A DNA stretch of 64,000 bases from Prorocentrum cordatum (taxonomy: Eukaryota > Sar > Dinophyceae > Prorocentrales > Prorocentraceae): positions 386,001 to 450,000 of the forward strand of contig CAUYUJ010003658.1 of the NCBI GenBank assembly GCA_963575745.1. The letters are read 5' to 3'. Below the pieces are notes generated by a model. It saw only the letters and a program-made list of their open reading frames with translations. It was not told where the DNA came from and searched no databases. Below, piece by piece: positions 42,301-49,562 of the stretch. Both the position numbers and the translations under genes were made by a program. Numbering within the stretch: the first letter of the stretch is position 1; every line of letters starts with the position of its first letter.

Positions 42301-42402
42301 GAGCTAGTCTCGCTCGATGCTCTGTTGCATACTATACCCGCTACGCTGAGCCCGAACGGGGACGCGCGACCTCTGTTCCCGAGTTTCGTCCATCTGCTGT
42401 AG
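39386..42402 (+). CDS. CACTA/Tnp2-like transposase-derived protein, at least four exons
   Basis: Exon 1, 39386-39799 (MAAKRPRLSVLSKSSLSSIS). A GT-AG intron at 39800-40212 fits exactly and joins GRE to VWGIYFSVKQFPEWFRRKAC in frame. Exon 2, 40213 to about 40655, includes FGSWIADEKAYKLMYAVPGA and SGLKPCLLCRNVV. After a CCT intron, exon 3 (about 40985-41735) has LLYSDRTLNLASPCEKVWFD, SMHCLW, and RPKVHYLMHIPRSI with NCFSPERRHKQVKQ. After a GGA intron, exon 4 (about 41950-42402) ends LLHTIPATLSPNGDARPLFP and TAG. D-x-M-H followed by P-K-x-H-x-L-x-H-I-P and an E-R-x-H-K motif recall Tnp2-type proteins; the call is from pattern memory. A 4-base surplus (GGTG) near 41180 shifts the frame in exon 3, so it may be inactive. 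About 740 residues. Confidence 0.5.
39800..40212 (+). other. Intron 1 of the transposase-like gene
   Basis: Donor GAG|GTCTTCGGGG and acceptor CTGAG|GTTTGGGG. The two junctions resemble each other (GAGGT.TTCGGGG and GAGGTTTGGGG). Removing it joins phase-0 exons into one open frame. The interior holds GCATAC/ACATACGTA repeats (40030-40200) and GGTTGGTTGATTGGC words. Confidence 0.75.
40656..40984 (+). other. Low-complexity intron 2 of the transposase-like gene (approximate)
   Basis: CCT/CTC microsatellite (40665-40800), then CCCAGGGAGTCCCAAGAGGC-type satellite words and a run of 15 C at 40905-40920. Protein homology pattern stops before it and resumes after it. The exact splice sites are not clear. 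Confidence 0.6.
41736..41949 (+). other. Low-complexity intron 3 of the transposase-like gene (approximate)
   Basis: Begins with GGGTCCGAACGACGCC, then CCCCAGAGGGGCCCCGGAGG repeats and a GGA microsatellite to about 41945. The coding pattern resumes at AAEHPIRRLTFETLEM (41950-41997). Splice sites are not fixed. Confidence 0.6.
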
Positions 42403-42959
42403 TCTTCTAGCTCTGGGGACGACGACGACGACGACGAAGATGACGACGACGACGACGACGAAGACGACGAGGGTTTCGCTTCCAGTGTACAGTTTCGAAG
42501 GCAGCGCACCGACCCGCGGGGGCCCTGGCGCTCGCAACACATCAATATCAGTCTCTGAAGGTCATGAGAGGGGAAGGGAGGAGGAGGAAGTAGGATGAAG
42601 GGGGGAGGGAGGAGGGGGAGGGAGGAGGGATGAGGAGGAGGGAGGAGGACGAGTTGGAGAGGGAGGATGAAGAGGATGAGGAGGAGACGCCACGGGTCGG
42701 GGCCTAGCCCATGGGCGACCCGCGGCACGCGTCTGGTCTGGGTCAGCGGCTTCATCGTGCCCGCGATGGGCCGTCCACCTCCCCTGCCCTGTCCCTCTCT
42801 CTTCCAGCGTCCTCCGCATTCCTCCTCCCACTCCTCCCCGCATCCTAACCCCCGGAGGTCCCCAGGGGTCCCCAGGGGAAACCCCTGGAGGCCCCCGGAG
42901 GCATGGAATAAATACAAAACGTTGCGGAAACACAACATATGACACTGGAGGACACCCAA
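42403..42959. repeat. GAC and GGA microsatellites, unassigned
   Basis: 42415-42472 is GAC/GAA-rich. 42560-42690 is GGA-rich. 42690-42940 is unassigned with CCCGGAGGTCCCCAGGGG words. About 42940-42990 (TGACACTGGAGGAC, then TTGGTTGGGGCTATGGGG) resembles 47139-47215 inside the methyltransferase intron, so a short dispersed element may be shared. Confidence 0.65.
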
Positions 42960-43540
42960 ATCAGATTTGGTTGGGGCTATGGGGCTATAGGGCTATGGGG
43001 CTATAAGGCTATAGGGGCCTTCGGTGGAGCTCCCCATGGGGCCACGAACCGTGTGATGGGTGTGCCGACTTGGGCGCGGTGGTACCAGGCGGACGCAGCC
43101 AATGGGGCCTTCGGTGGAGCTCCCCATAGGGCTACGAACCGTGTGAGGGGTGTGCCGTGTATATATATATATATATATATGGGCGCGGTGGTGCCATGCG
43201 GACGCAGACATTGGGGCCTTCGGTGGAGTTCCCTATGGGGCAACGAACCGTGTGAGGGGTGTGCCGAAATGGGTGCGGTGGTGCCATGCGGACGCAGCCA
43301 CTGGGGCCTTCGGTGGAGTTCCCTATGGGGCCACGAACCGTGTGAGGGGTGTGCCGAATTGGGTGCGGTGGTGCCATGCGGACGCAGCCACTGGGGCCTT
43401 CGGTGGAGCTCCCTATGGTGCCACGAACCGTGTGAGGGGTGTGCCGAATTGTGTGTGGTGGTGCCATGCGGACGCAGCCACTGGGGCCTTGGGTGGAGCT
43501 CCCTATGGGGCCACGAACCTAAGAGGGTTGTGCCGAAATT
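42960..43540 (+). repeat. ~90-bp tandem repeat, six copies
   Basis: Units starting GGGGCCTTCGGTGGAG at about 43015, 43106, 43213, 43302, 43392 and 43483. Each contains CCACGAACCGTGTGAGGGGT and GCGGACGCAGCCA. An AT dinucleotide tract at 43157-43180 is inserted in the second unit, making it longer. Preceded by GGGCTATAGGGCTATGGGG. Confidence 0.9.
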
Positions 43541-43698
43541 GTGGACATGCGGAGGCAGAGGCAAGGATGAGGAGAAGGAAGAGAAGGAGGAGGAGGAGAG
43601 GAGAGGAGAGGAGATTAGATGCGGGGCACTGTCTCTTCCCAAACGAGGACCCACCGGTGCACTGGTGGTAATGCTCGGATGTCGACGCGGACGCGTCC
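43541..43698. other. Spacer with GGA microsatellite
   Basis: 43565-43615 is GGA/GAA-rich; the remainder is unassigned GC-rich sequence leading to the SL-like site. Confidence 0.5.
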
Positions 43699-43722
43699 TC
43701 CCACAGTAGCTTTTTGGCTCAG
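43699..43722 (+). other. Probable spliced-leader relic
   Basis: Contains GTAGC and TTTTTGGCTCAG, matching the 3' 19 bases of the dinoflagellate leader with a missing C, an A-to-T change and one missing A. It lies 67 bp upstream of the ATG at 43789, on the same strand. The gene downstream has no visible intron. Confidence 0.6.
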
Positions 43723-43776
43723 ACTTGCTTCTCGTGCCAGACTTGCTTCTCGTGCCAGACTTGCTTCTCGCGCCAG
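43723..43776 (+). repeat. Three 18-bp repeats copied from the downstream CDS start
   Basis: Three tandem copies of ACTTGCTTCTCGTGCCAG (the third with CGCGCCAG). The same word encodes residues Gln4-Cys9 of the following protein (Q-T-C-F-S-C), the first half of its zinc-binding site. The copies are in frame with the CDS but no ATG precedes them. Confidence 0.85.
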
Positions 43777-43788
43777 ACTTGCTTCACG

Positions 43789-44787
43789 ATGGCGGCCCAG
43801 ACTTGCTTCTCGTGCGAGAAGGCGCTTGGCGCCCGCCCAGTGCTCACCTTCAAGGCTGGCAGTGGCAACAACAAGGAGGACGTATACAAGTGCCGCGAGT
43901 GTCACAACGCCAAAAGTCGGGTTTTCACGTTGCTCTCGGGCAACCCCGAGCTCAAGGAGCAGTGGCAGAAGCACCAGACCGCGGCGGACGACCGCAAGGC
44001 GTTTTGGATCAGGGCCCAAAACTTGCACGGCTCCGACCTGAAGGTCTACGTTGAGGAGACGCTCGAGGAGGCCCAGTCGCACGCGACGAGGGACGCCGTG
44101 CACGGTGATGCGGAGTGGCTCGACGAGCAGGAGGTCAGGGACCATCCGAGGTTGAAGGGTAAGGGGGCTCAGGTCAGGAACATCCTGGACAACGGCAGGA
44201 CATGGTTCGACACTGGCCGCGGAGTGGAGCTGTACGAGGTGTCCTTCTACCAGACCAAGAAGTCGGACACCGAGGAGGTCAGCAAGACGCTGAAGCGCAA
44301 GGCCCAGGTGGAGACTACGGTCAAGCCGGTGAAGGCCCCCCGGGTGAAGAAGGAGAAGGATAATGCAGGTGAGGGTGGGAAGCCCCCGGAGGTTCGCGAG
44401 GAGGTGAAGTTCGTGGCCCTGACCGAGGCTACGACTAGGAAGCTCGACACCATGCTGACCAAAATGCAGAAGCAGAAGGATGCGCTCGAGAAGTGCCTCG
44501 TGTCAGTCAGGTCTGACGAGATGAAGGACTTCGTCTCGAAGCGGCAGCTCTCCGCGGCGGAGACTGCCTATGCCGAGCTGGTCAAGGCGGGCGACCAGAT
44601 CGCTGCCTGCACCAGGGCTGGCCAGTGCGAGAAGGGCTTCGTCCCGACGGCTACCAAGGAGGGCAACGCGAAGGTGACGGCGGCCAAGACTGCAACTGCC
44701 GTGCTGGACGATCTCTTGAAGATGGCTGCCGATGAGCTCAAGCTGGAGGGCGCCGAGGGCGCCGAGGCCGCCGAGGCCGCGAAGTGA
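43789..44787 (+). CDS. Zinc-ribbon protein with basic linker and helical C-terminal half
   Basis: Intact, intronless frame of 332 codons from ATG 43789 to TGA. Two C-x2-C pairs, Cys6/Cys9 and Cys35/Cys38 (TCFSCEK, YKCRECHNAKSRVF), suggest a zinc ribbon or treble clef. Residues about 45-80 (LKEQWQKHQTAADDRKAFWI) are helical. A basic linker follows about residue 180 (TLKRKAQVETTVKPVKAPRV). The C-terminal 120 residues are Lys/Glu/Ala-rich and helical, with LTEATTRKLDTMLTKMQKQK, and end in an Ala/Glu tail. The codons are strongly G/C-ending. I recall similar Cys-pair proteins as expanded families in dinoflagellates but cannot name the function; nucleic-acid binding is inference. The SL relic 67 bp upstream and lack of introns fit a retroposed gene. 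Confidence 0.8.
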   Translation: MAAQTCFSCEKALGARPVLTFKAGSGNNKEDVYKCRECHNAKSRVFTLLSGNPELKEQWQKHQTAADDRKAFWIRAQNLHGSDLKVYVEETLEEAQSHATRDAVHGDAEWLDEQEVRDHPRLKGKGAQVRNILDNGRTWFDTGRGVELYEVSFYQTKKSDTEEVSKTLKRKAQVETTVKPVKAPRVKKEKDNAGEGGKPPEVREEVKFVALTEATTRKLDTMLTKMQKQKDALEKCLVSVRSDEMKDFVSKRQLSAAETAYAELVKAGDQIAACTRAGQCEKGFVPTATKEGNAKVTAAKTATAVLDDLLKMAADELKLEGAEGAEAAEAAK

Positions 44788-44865
44788 AGCCAGGAGCGAT
44801 GCTGCCTGGATCGGCGACCTGCCTAGCCCGCGCGGTCTTTTTCGCGGAGTGTACAGCTCAAGGCG

Positions 44866-44928
<63 letters not shown>

Positions 44929-45064
44929 GAGGCCCTCAAGCAAGATCAGATAATCCGCGACCTGCCTATAGCCCGCGCGGTTCTGCGCGAGGTGTGCAGC
45001 TTCAGGCAGGCCGCCTGACCTCGTGCGAAAAAAAACTGCCCCAATTGCAACGGAGCGAGGGGAG
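44788..45064 (+). repeat. 3' flank with GAC microsatellite
   Basis: 44866-44930 is (GAC)n. Around it are two related segments: CGACCTGCCTAGCCCGCGCG at 44815 and CGACCTGCCTATAGCCCGCG at 44960, so about 145 bp with GAC inside looks duplicated. No gene is seen. Confidence 0.7.
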
Positions 45065-45212
45065 GTATAGGGGTCTATCCGGGGTCTATCCGGGGTCTAT
45101 CCGGGGTCTATCCGGGGTCTATCCGGGGCAACGCCCGCGGAGAGGCTCGCCCCGGACAGAACCCCGGATAGACCCCGGATAGACCCCGGATAGACCCCGG
45201 ATAGACCCAGGA
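45065..45212. repeat. Inverted array of 11-bp units forming a long hairpin
   Basis: Five direct copies of GGGGTCTATCC (45070-45128) are followed after about 25 bases by five copies of its reverse complement GGATAGACCCC (about 45163-45208). The two halves can pair over about 50 bp. The loop region contains GGCAACGCCCGCGGAGAGG. No coding sequence. Confidence 0.9.
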
Positions 45213-46070
45213 GGGCCCTCCTCCCTCCTCCTCCTCGCTCCTCCTCCTCCCTCCTCCTCCTCGCTCCTCCTCCTTCTCCTGCTCCTCCTCCCTCCTCCTC
45301 CTCCTCCTCCTCCTCCCTCCTCCTCCTCCTCCTGCTCCTCCTCACTCCTCCTCCTCCTCCTCCTCGTCCTCCTCGCTCCTCCTCCTCCTCCCTCCTCCTC
45401 CTCCTCCTCCTTCTCCTCCTCCCCCCTCCTCCCTCCTCCTCCTCCTCCTCCTCCTCCTCCTCCTCCTGCTCATCCCTCCTCCTCCTCGAGGAGGCCAGAG
45501 GGCCTGGCGGGGCGGCGCGGACCTCGGCCCCCCTCTCTCTGTCCTCCCCTCTCTCCCTCCTCTCCCCTCCCCTCCCCTCTCCTCTCTCCTCCCTCTCTCC
45601 CTCTCCCCTCTCTCCTCCTCCCTCTCTCCCTCTCTCTCTCTCCTCTCCCTCCTCTCCTCTCGCCCCCCTTCTCCTCGGCCTTCCCTCTCTCCCCTCCCCT
45701 CCCTCCCTCCTCTCTCTCTCTCTCTCCCTCTCCTCTCGCCTCCCTCTCCCTCCCTCCCTCTCCCCCTCTTCTCCCTCTCTCCTCTCTCTCTCCTCTCCTC
45801 TCTCCTCTCTCTCTCTCCCTCTCCTCTCTCCCCTCCTCCCCCTCCTCTCGCCCTCCTCCTCGGCCACGTCGTCGTCGTCGCCCCGGCGCCCCGCCGTGGG
45901 CGACGAACCCGCTGGCCATGACCAGGCGCATACCTCCCCTTCCCTCTCTGCGGGCGGGGACGTTGGCGAGGGGGAGAGGAGGGGGCAGGAAGTACAAGAG
46001 GAGGAGGAGGAGAAGAAGAAGAAGAAGAAGAAGAAGGTAGAGAAGAAGGAAGAGCCCCCGGGCGCGGTTG
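45213..46070 (-). repeat. CCT/CTC low-complexity tract
   Basis: 45213-45480 is CCT microsatellite, 45540-45860 is TCTC/CCTCT polypyrimidine. 45960-46050 is GGA/GAAG-rich. Arg/Glu/Gly-rich frames on the minus strand are repeat translations. 45890-45960 is unassigned. Confidence 0.9.
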
Positions 46071-46091
46071 CTTTCAGCCGTTTGGCGCAAG
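46071..46091 (+). other. Possible spliced-leader relic (weak match)
   Basis: AGCC, TTTGGC and CAAG of the leader are conserved in order (about 15 of 22 positions, one T missing). It lies 62 bp upstream of the methyltransferase ATG at 46153. Judged alone it could be chance; it is listed because of the recurring position. Confidence 0.4.
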
Positions 46092-46152
46092 ACCAGTTTG
46101 TTGATCACATCCCGAACCCTGGCCCCCAACCCTGGCCCCTCTAAGTATCAGA

Positions 46153-49100
46153 ATGCCGACTCTCAGCAAGGCCAAGAGGCAGGCGGAGTGGGACGCCAAG
46201 TCCAGGAAGCTGATCGGCCTCACCCCCGAACCACGGAGCCTCTATACCTCGGCCAGTGTTGTCGGGCCCTTCGCGAGGCCCCTCGTGGCGCTGCTTCCTT
46301 GCGTCGGCATTGACGGCGCCGGGCGGTGCCTCCAGGCCATGAACGCGCCATTTGTCGGGAAGATGGCTCTCGACATTGAGAAAGATTATCGTGCTGTTCT
46401 GGACGGCGCTGCTTTGAAATCCCGACCCCTCCCCCCCGCGCCCTCCAGACTAGATTTCGAGGCGAACTCAGCCGCGGCGACAAGGGTCCTTTCGGAAGCA
46501 GGGCGTGGAATTTTTGGCAGGGGGGCCCTTTATTCAGGACGCCCACTTGGGCAAGGGAGTGGCGCAACTGGGGGGGCCTTTCGGCGACGTCACCCGCGTC
46601 CACTTGAGCAGGGTCGTCGAGGCCGACGGCGTCGTCTCAGGGCCGCCGTGCCCCCCGTTCTCGGCCATCGGGAAGCACGGGGGGCGGTCGGAACCGAGGT
46701 CCGACGTGTGCGTCTCGGTGGTCCTATGGTGTGTCAAGTTGATCAAGGAGGGCTGCCTCCTCTTCGTGGCACTCGAAAACGTTCAGGGACTGCGGGGCAC
46801 GGCGAAGCCGCTTCAGCATACCCCCCCGAGGAGGAGGAGGAGGAGGAGGAGGAGGGAGGAGGAGGAGGGAGAGGGAGGGGGGGAGGGGAGAGGAGGAAGA
46901 GGAGGAGGAAGAAGAGGAGGAGGAGGAGGAGGGGAGAGAGAGGGCCCCCCGGGAGGAGGAGGAGGAGGGGAGGATGAGGATTCGCGCTCATACATACGCA
47001 CATACATGCCAGCAGGCCTTACGCACAAAGACAAGCGCTCCGGGGTATCTCTCGCGGACCTCATCCTGAATGTGCTACGTGAAGAGTGCAGCGAGTTTCG
47101 TTGGGACGTGCAGGTGCTCTGATGGTTTGAAAGAATCCAATGACACCAGAGGAAAACCCCAATCAGTTGTTTGTTGAGGCTATGTGGCTACAGGGCTTTG
47201 GGGCTATGGGGCTAGTGGGGCCCTCTTAGAGCCCCAAGAGGGCTCTAAGAGGGGCCCAAGAGGGCCCCAAGAGGGTCCCAAGAGGGCCCCAAAAGGGCTC
47301 CAAGAGGGCCCCAAGAGGGCTCCAAGAGGGCTCCAAGAGGGCCCCAAGAGGGCCCCAAGAGGGGCCCAAGAGGGGCCCAGGAGCAAGATACGCAAGAGGC
47401 TCTTGCGTATCTTGCTCCTGGGCCCCTCTTGGGGCCCTCTTGGGGCCCCCAAGAGCCCCCAAGAGCCCCCAAGAGGGCCCCAAGAGGGCCCCAAGAGAGC
47501 CCCAAGAGAGCCCCAAAAGGGCTCCAATAGGGCCCCAAGACGTCCCTAATACGGCTCCAAGAGGGCCCCAAGAGCGGTCACGCGAGAAAGGTTTCGCGTG
47601 ACCGCTCTTGGGGCCCTCTTGGAGCCCTCTTGGGGGCCTCTTGGGGCCCTTGGGGGGCTCCAAGAGGGCCCCAAGAGGGCCCCATGGGAGGTCCCAAGAG
47701 GGCCCCAAGACGGCCCAAGAGGCTTCCAAGACGCGCTATATGGGCTATATGGGCTATATGGGCGATTGGGCCACAGGGCTACTATAGGACTATAGGGCTA
47801 GGCTATTATATAAGGCCCTTACAGATGCAAGCTCTGATTGGGGAACATCGGAGAAGCTACTCCCCCTCCTCCCTGCTTCCCCTCCCTCCTCCCCCCAGTG
47901 CCCTACTGATCCAGCGATAGGCGTGCCAGGCTCGAGCAATCAATCAGGCGTGCGCTCGTGCGGTTTCGATCGATAAGAAAGTCCTGCGTGTTCTTGCAAT
48001 GCGTGCATTGGTGAATGTCCTCGCTAACCCTGAGGTTCGCTTAATCATTCTCTCATTCGACCAAGGATACACCACGCTCGACAAAGGATTGTACCTTGTG
48101 ACGAAAGGTCGCCACCGCGTTGCCTACAGGCTTAGTTTTGTCAGTCGGCTTCCATATACAATTTTCGATTGTTACCTTGAGACTCTTCGGTGGCACCTAG
48201 CCCACGCAGAGTTCATGGAAGGTATTCGGGATCGCGAGACTGACCGCTGGGTACAGCTATGTTGGTCGCCAAGCTCTGAGTCTGACTGAGCACTGAGTAG
48301 GATAAGAGTAGCATGAGGATCAGATGAGGAGGAGGATGAGGAGGAGGATGAGGATGAGACGAGGACGATAAGGAGGAGGATGAGGACAAGATCTTTCAAC
48401 AGGTGCTCACCGCAGTCGACTACGGTCTTCCGCAAGAGCGGACTCGCGTAGTGCTGCGCGGGCTGCGTACTCGCGCCCAGCACGTCCCGCCGTGCCTCGA
48501 GTCCTTCGGCCGCAGGAATCTCCAGGACTTCAGGGGGACAAATAGGGTCGCTGGCAATCGATTGCCTGGCCCCTGGCCCCCCGGAGGACTTCCTCGCGCC
48601 GCTACCAGTCACGCCGCGCGAGAGCCTTACGCAGAACATGAAGCGCAACTTGGCTTGGTATGAGCGCCGCATCTTGGATGGGCTTCAACGTGGATTCGCA
48701 GCCTTCGGCTCCCAGAGAGACTAAAGGTTTAGGAGAGGGGTGCAGTGGGGGCCTTGGGATTTCTGAGGGCTTTTATGGATTCCCAACGGTTCCCTGGTCG
48801 TTCAGGGGCCCCGCCTCCCAGCCGCTCCCCAAGAAAACACAATCCTTTTGCCGACGTCCCGGGGGGGCCCCAGGCGGGCGCGCGGAACCTTGGCTGACTC
48901 AGACATTTTGTGTTTTGCGTTGGACCGCGGCGAGGGCCGCGCGTTCGCCGCTCCAATATGCGTGAACAATTGTCCTACCCTCACCACTCGTAACGTTTAC
49001 TTGTGGTTGCTGCGCGCCGGCGATTGCCAGAAGGCGCACGATTCCCGCTCGCTGAATCGTTGGCTCACAGTTGCGGAGCGTCTGACGCTCCAAGGCTTCC

Positions 49101-49562
49101 CGCTGGGAATGTTGCCTAACTTCCCAAGGGGGTCCACCGCCATCAATGCGACGGGTAACGCGTACCCGGTGGCTCTGATGCAGGCGGCCGTTGAGCCGCT
49201 GCTTCGCAGCATTTTCAGAGAGTTCGGTGATCCAACGGTTCCGCCACGGCCGCCGGCGGGCTCCAGGGAAGGAGGGCTTTCGGGGTGAGGTTTCCAACGC
49301 TGCTCGGGCGGGGCAGGAAGGACCGCCAGCCTCGGGCGCCCAAACTTGGGCGTCGGCGGACTTGAGCAATTGGCCTCTGCCGCCGCCGCCCCGCCAGCCC
49401 GAGTCTTTGGCCGCTTGCGACGCCGTGCTCAAGAAACTTTCAACTGGGGGTGGCGGCGGCCGCGGAAAGACCCGCCGTGACAAGGCTTCGGGTGGCACCC
49501 CGAAGAGGCAGTGCAAGCGCAGTTTGCAAGACTTTTTCGATCGCGCCGCTGCCGCGCAGTAG
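46153..49562 (+). CDS. C5-cytosine DNA methyltransferase, multi-exon
   Basis: ATG 46153, MPTLSKAKRQAEWDAKSRKL. Motif I-II, LPCVGIDGAGRCLQAMN and ALDIEKDY (46290-46400). After a frame change, motif IV VSGPPCPPFSAIG with the catalytic Cys and motif VI ALENVQGL (46500-46800). LADLILNVLREECSEFRWDV ends exon 3 at 47113. After the 47114-48402 intron, VLTAVDYGLPQERTRVVLRG (motif VIII). Then PVTPRESLTQNMKRNLAWYE in a shifted frame. Next ICVNNCPTLTTRNVYLWLL, RWLTVAERLTLQGFP (motif IX) and NATGNAYPVALMQA (motif X), 48900-49200. The tail ends KRSLQDFFDRAAAAQ, a K-x-x-L-x-x-F-F PIP-like box. It would methylate cytosine at C5. About 480 residues, no chromatin-reader domain seen. Frame changes near 46430, 48580 and 49285 may be small introns, errors or decay. 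DNMTs carried by dinoflagellate retroelements are known; no RT lies beside this one. Confidence 0.8.
46806..47010 (+). other. GGA-rich insertion or intron between methyltransferase motifs VI and VIII
   Basis: After ENVQGLRGTAKP the frame enters (GGA)n sequence (46828-46980) and then CATACATACGCACATACATG before coding resumes at about 47015. Known enzymes have about 35 residues between motifs VI and VIII, which the sequence outside this block supplies; the extra ~65 low-complexity residues argue for an intron. The frame stays open across it, so in-frame retention is also possible. Confidence 0.6.
47220..47740. repeat. GGCCCCAAGAG satellite with two long palindromes
   Basis: The satellite reads GGGCCCCAAGAG on the left and GGGGCCCTCTTGG on the right of two inversion points. 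Palindrome 1 is centred at about 47401: CCAAGAGGGGCCCAGGAGCA and AGATACGCAAGAG are followed by their exact reverse complement, about 33 bp per arm around a single base. Palindrome 2 is centred at about 47589: CCCCAAGAGCGGTCACGCGA is mirrored exactly after a 7-8-nt loop (GAAAGGTT). The unique words at the two centres differ. Confidence 0.9.
47948..48289 (+). CDS. Coding-like frame nested in the methyltransferase intron
   Basis: From a possible acceptor ATCAATCAG at 47947, the frame reads ACARAVSIDKKVLRVLAMRA, LVNVLANPEVRLIILSFDQG, LYLVTKGRHRVAYRLSFVSR and WHLAHAEFMEGIRDRETDRW to a TGA at 48287. The residue mix is balanced and the codon use varied, unlike the repeat translations around it, so it was probably coding. 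An internal ATG is at 47999. I recognise no domain. It may be an exon of another gene, a fragment carried in by a mobile element, or a nested gene. No SL-like sequence is seen just upstream. Confidence 0.45.
   Translation, partial: ACARAVSIDKKVLRVLAMRALVNVLANPEVRLIILSFDQGYTTLDKGLYLVTKGRHRVAYRLSFVSRLPYTIFDCYLETLRWHLAHAEFMEGIRDRETDRWVQLCWSPSSESD

Larger units (their letters stand above)
47114..48402 (+). other. 1,289-nt methyltransferase intron with palindromes
   Basis: Donor GACGTGCAG|GTGCTCTG and acceptor TTTCAACAG|GTGCTCACC. The 9-mer CAGGTGCTC occurs at both junctions, so the ends are a direct repeat. Excision joins WDVQ to VLTAVDYGLPQ exactly, phase 0. The interior contains the element-like start (47139-47215), GGCCCCAAGAG satellite with two long palindromes (47220-47740), GGGCTATAT repeats (47740-47810), a coding-like frame (47948-48289) and a GGA/GAT tract (48320-48390). 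Confidence 0.85.

Noticed and set aside
43132-43654. A His/Pro/Arg-rich repeat protein on either strand of the 90-bp array
   Set aside because: The period of about 90 bp keeps frames open in both directions; variation between units does not favour synonymous changes by eye.
45213-46070. Arg/Glu/Gly-rich minus-strand frames across the CCT tract
   Set aside because: Polypyrimidine microsatellite without stops; no domain, and similar frames arise at every CCT or GGA tract in the window.
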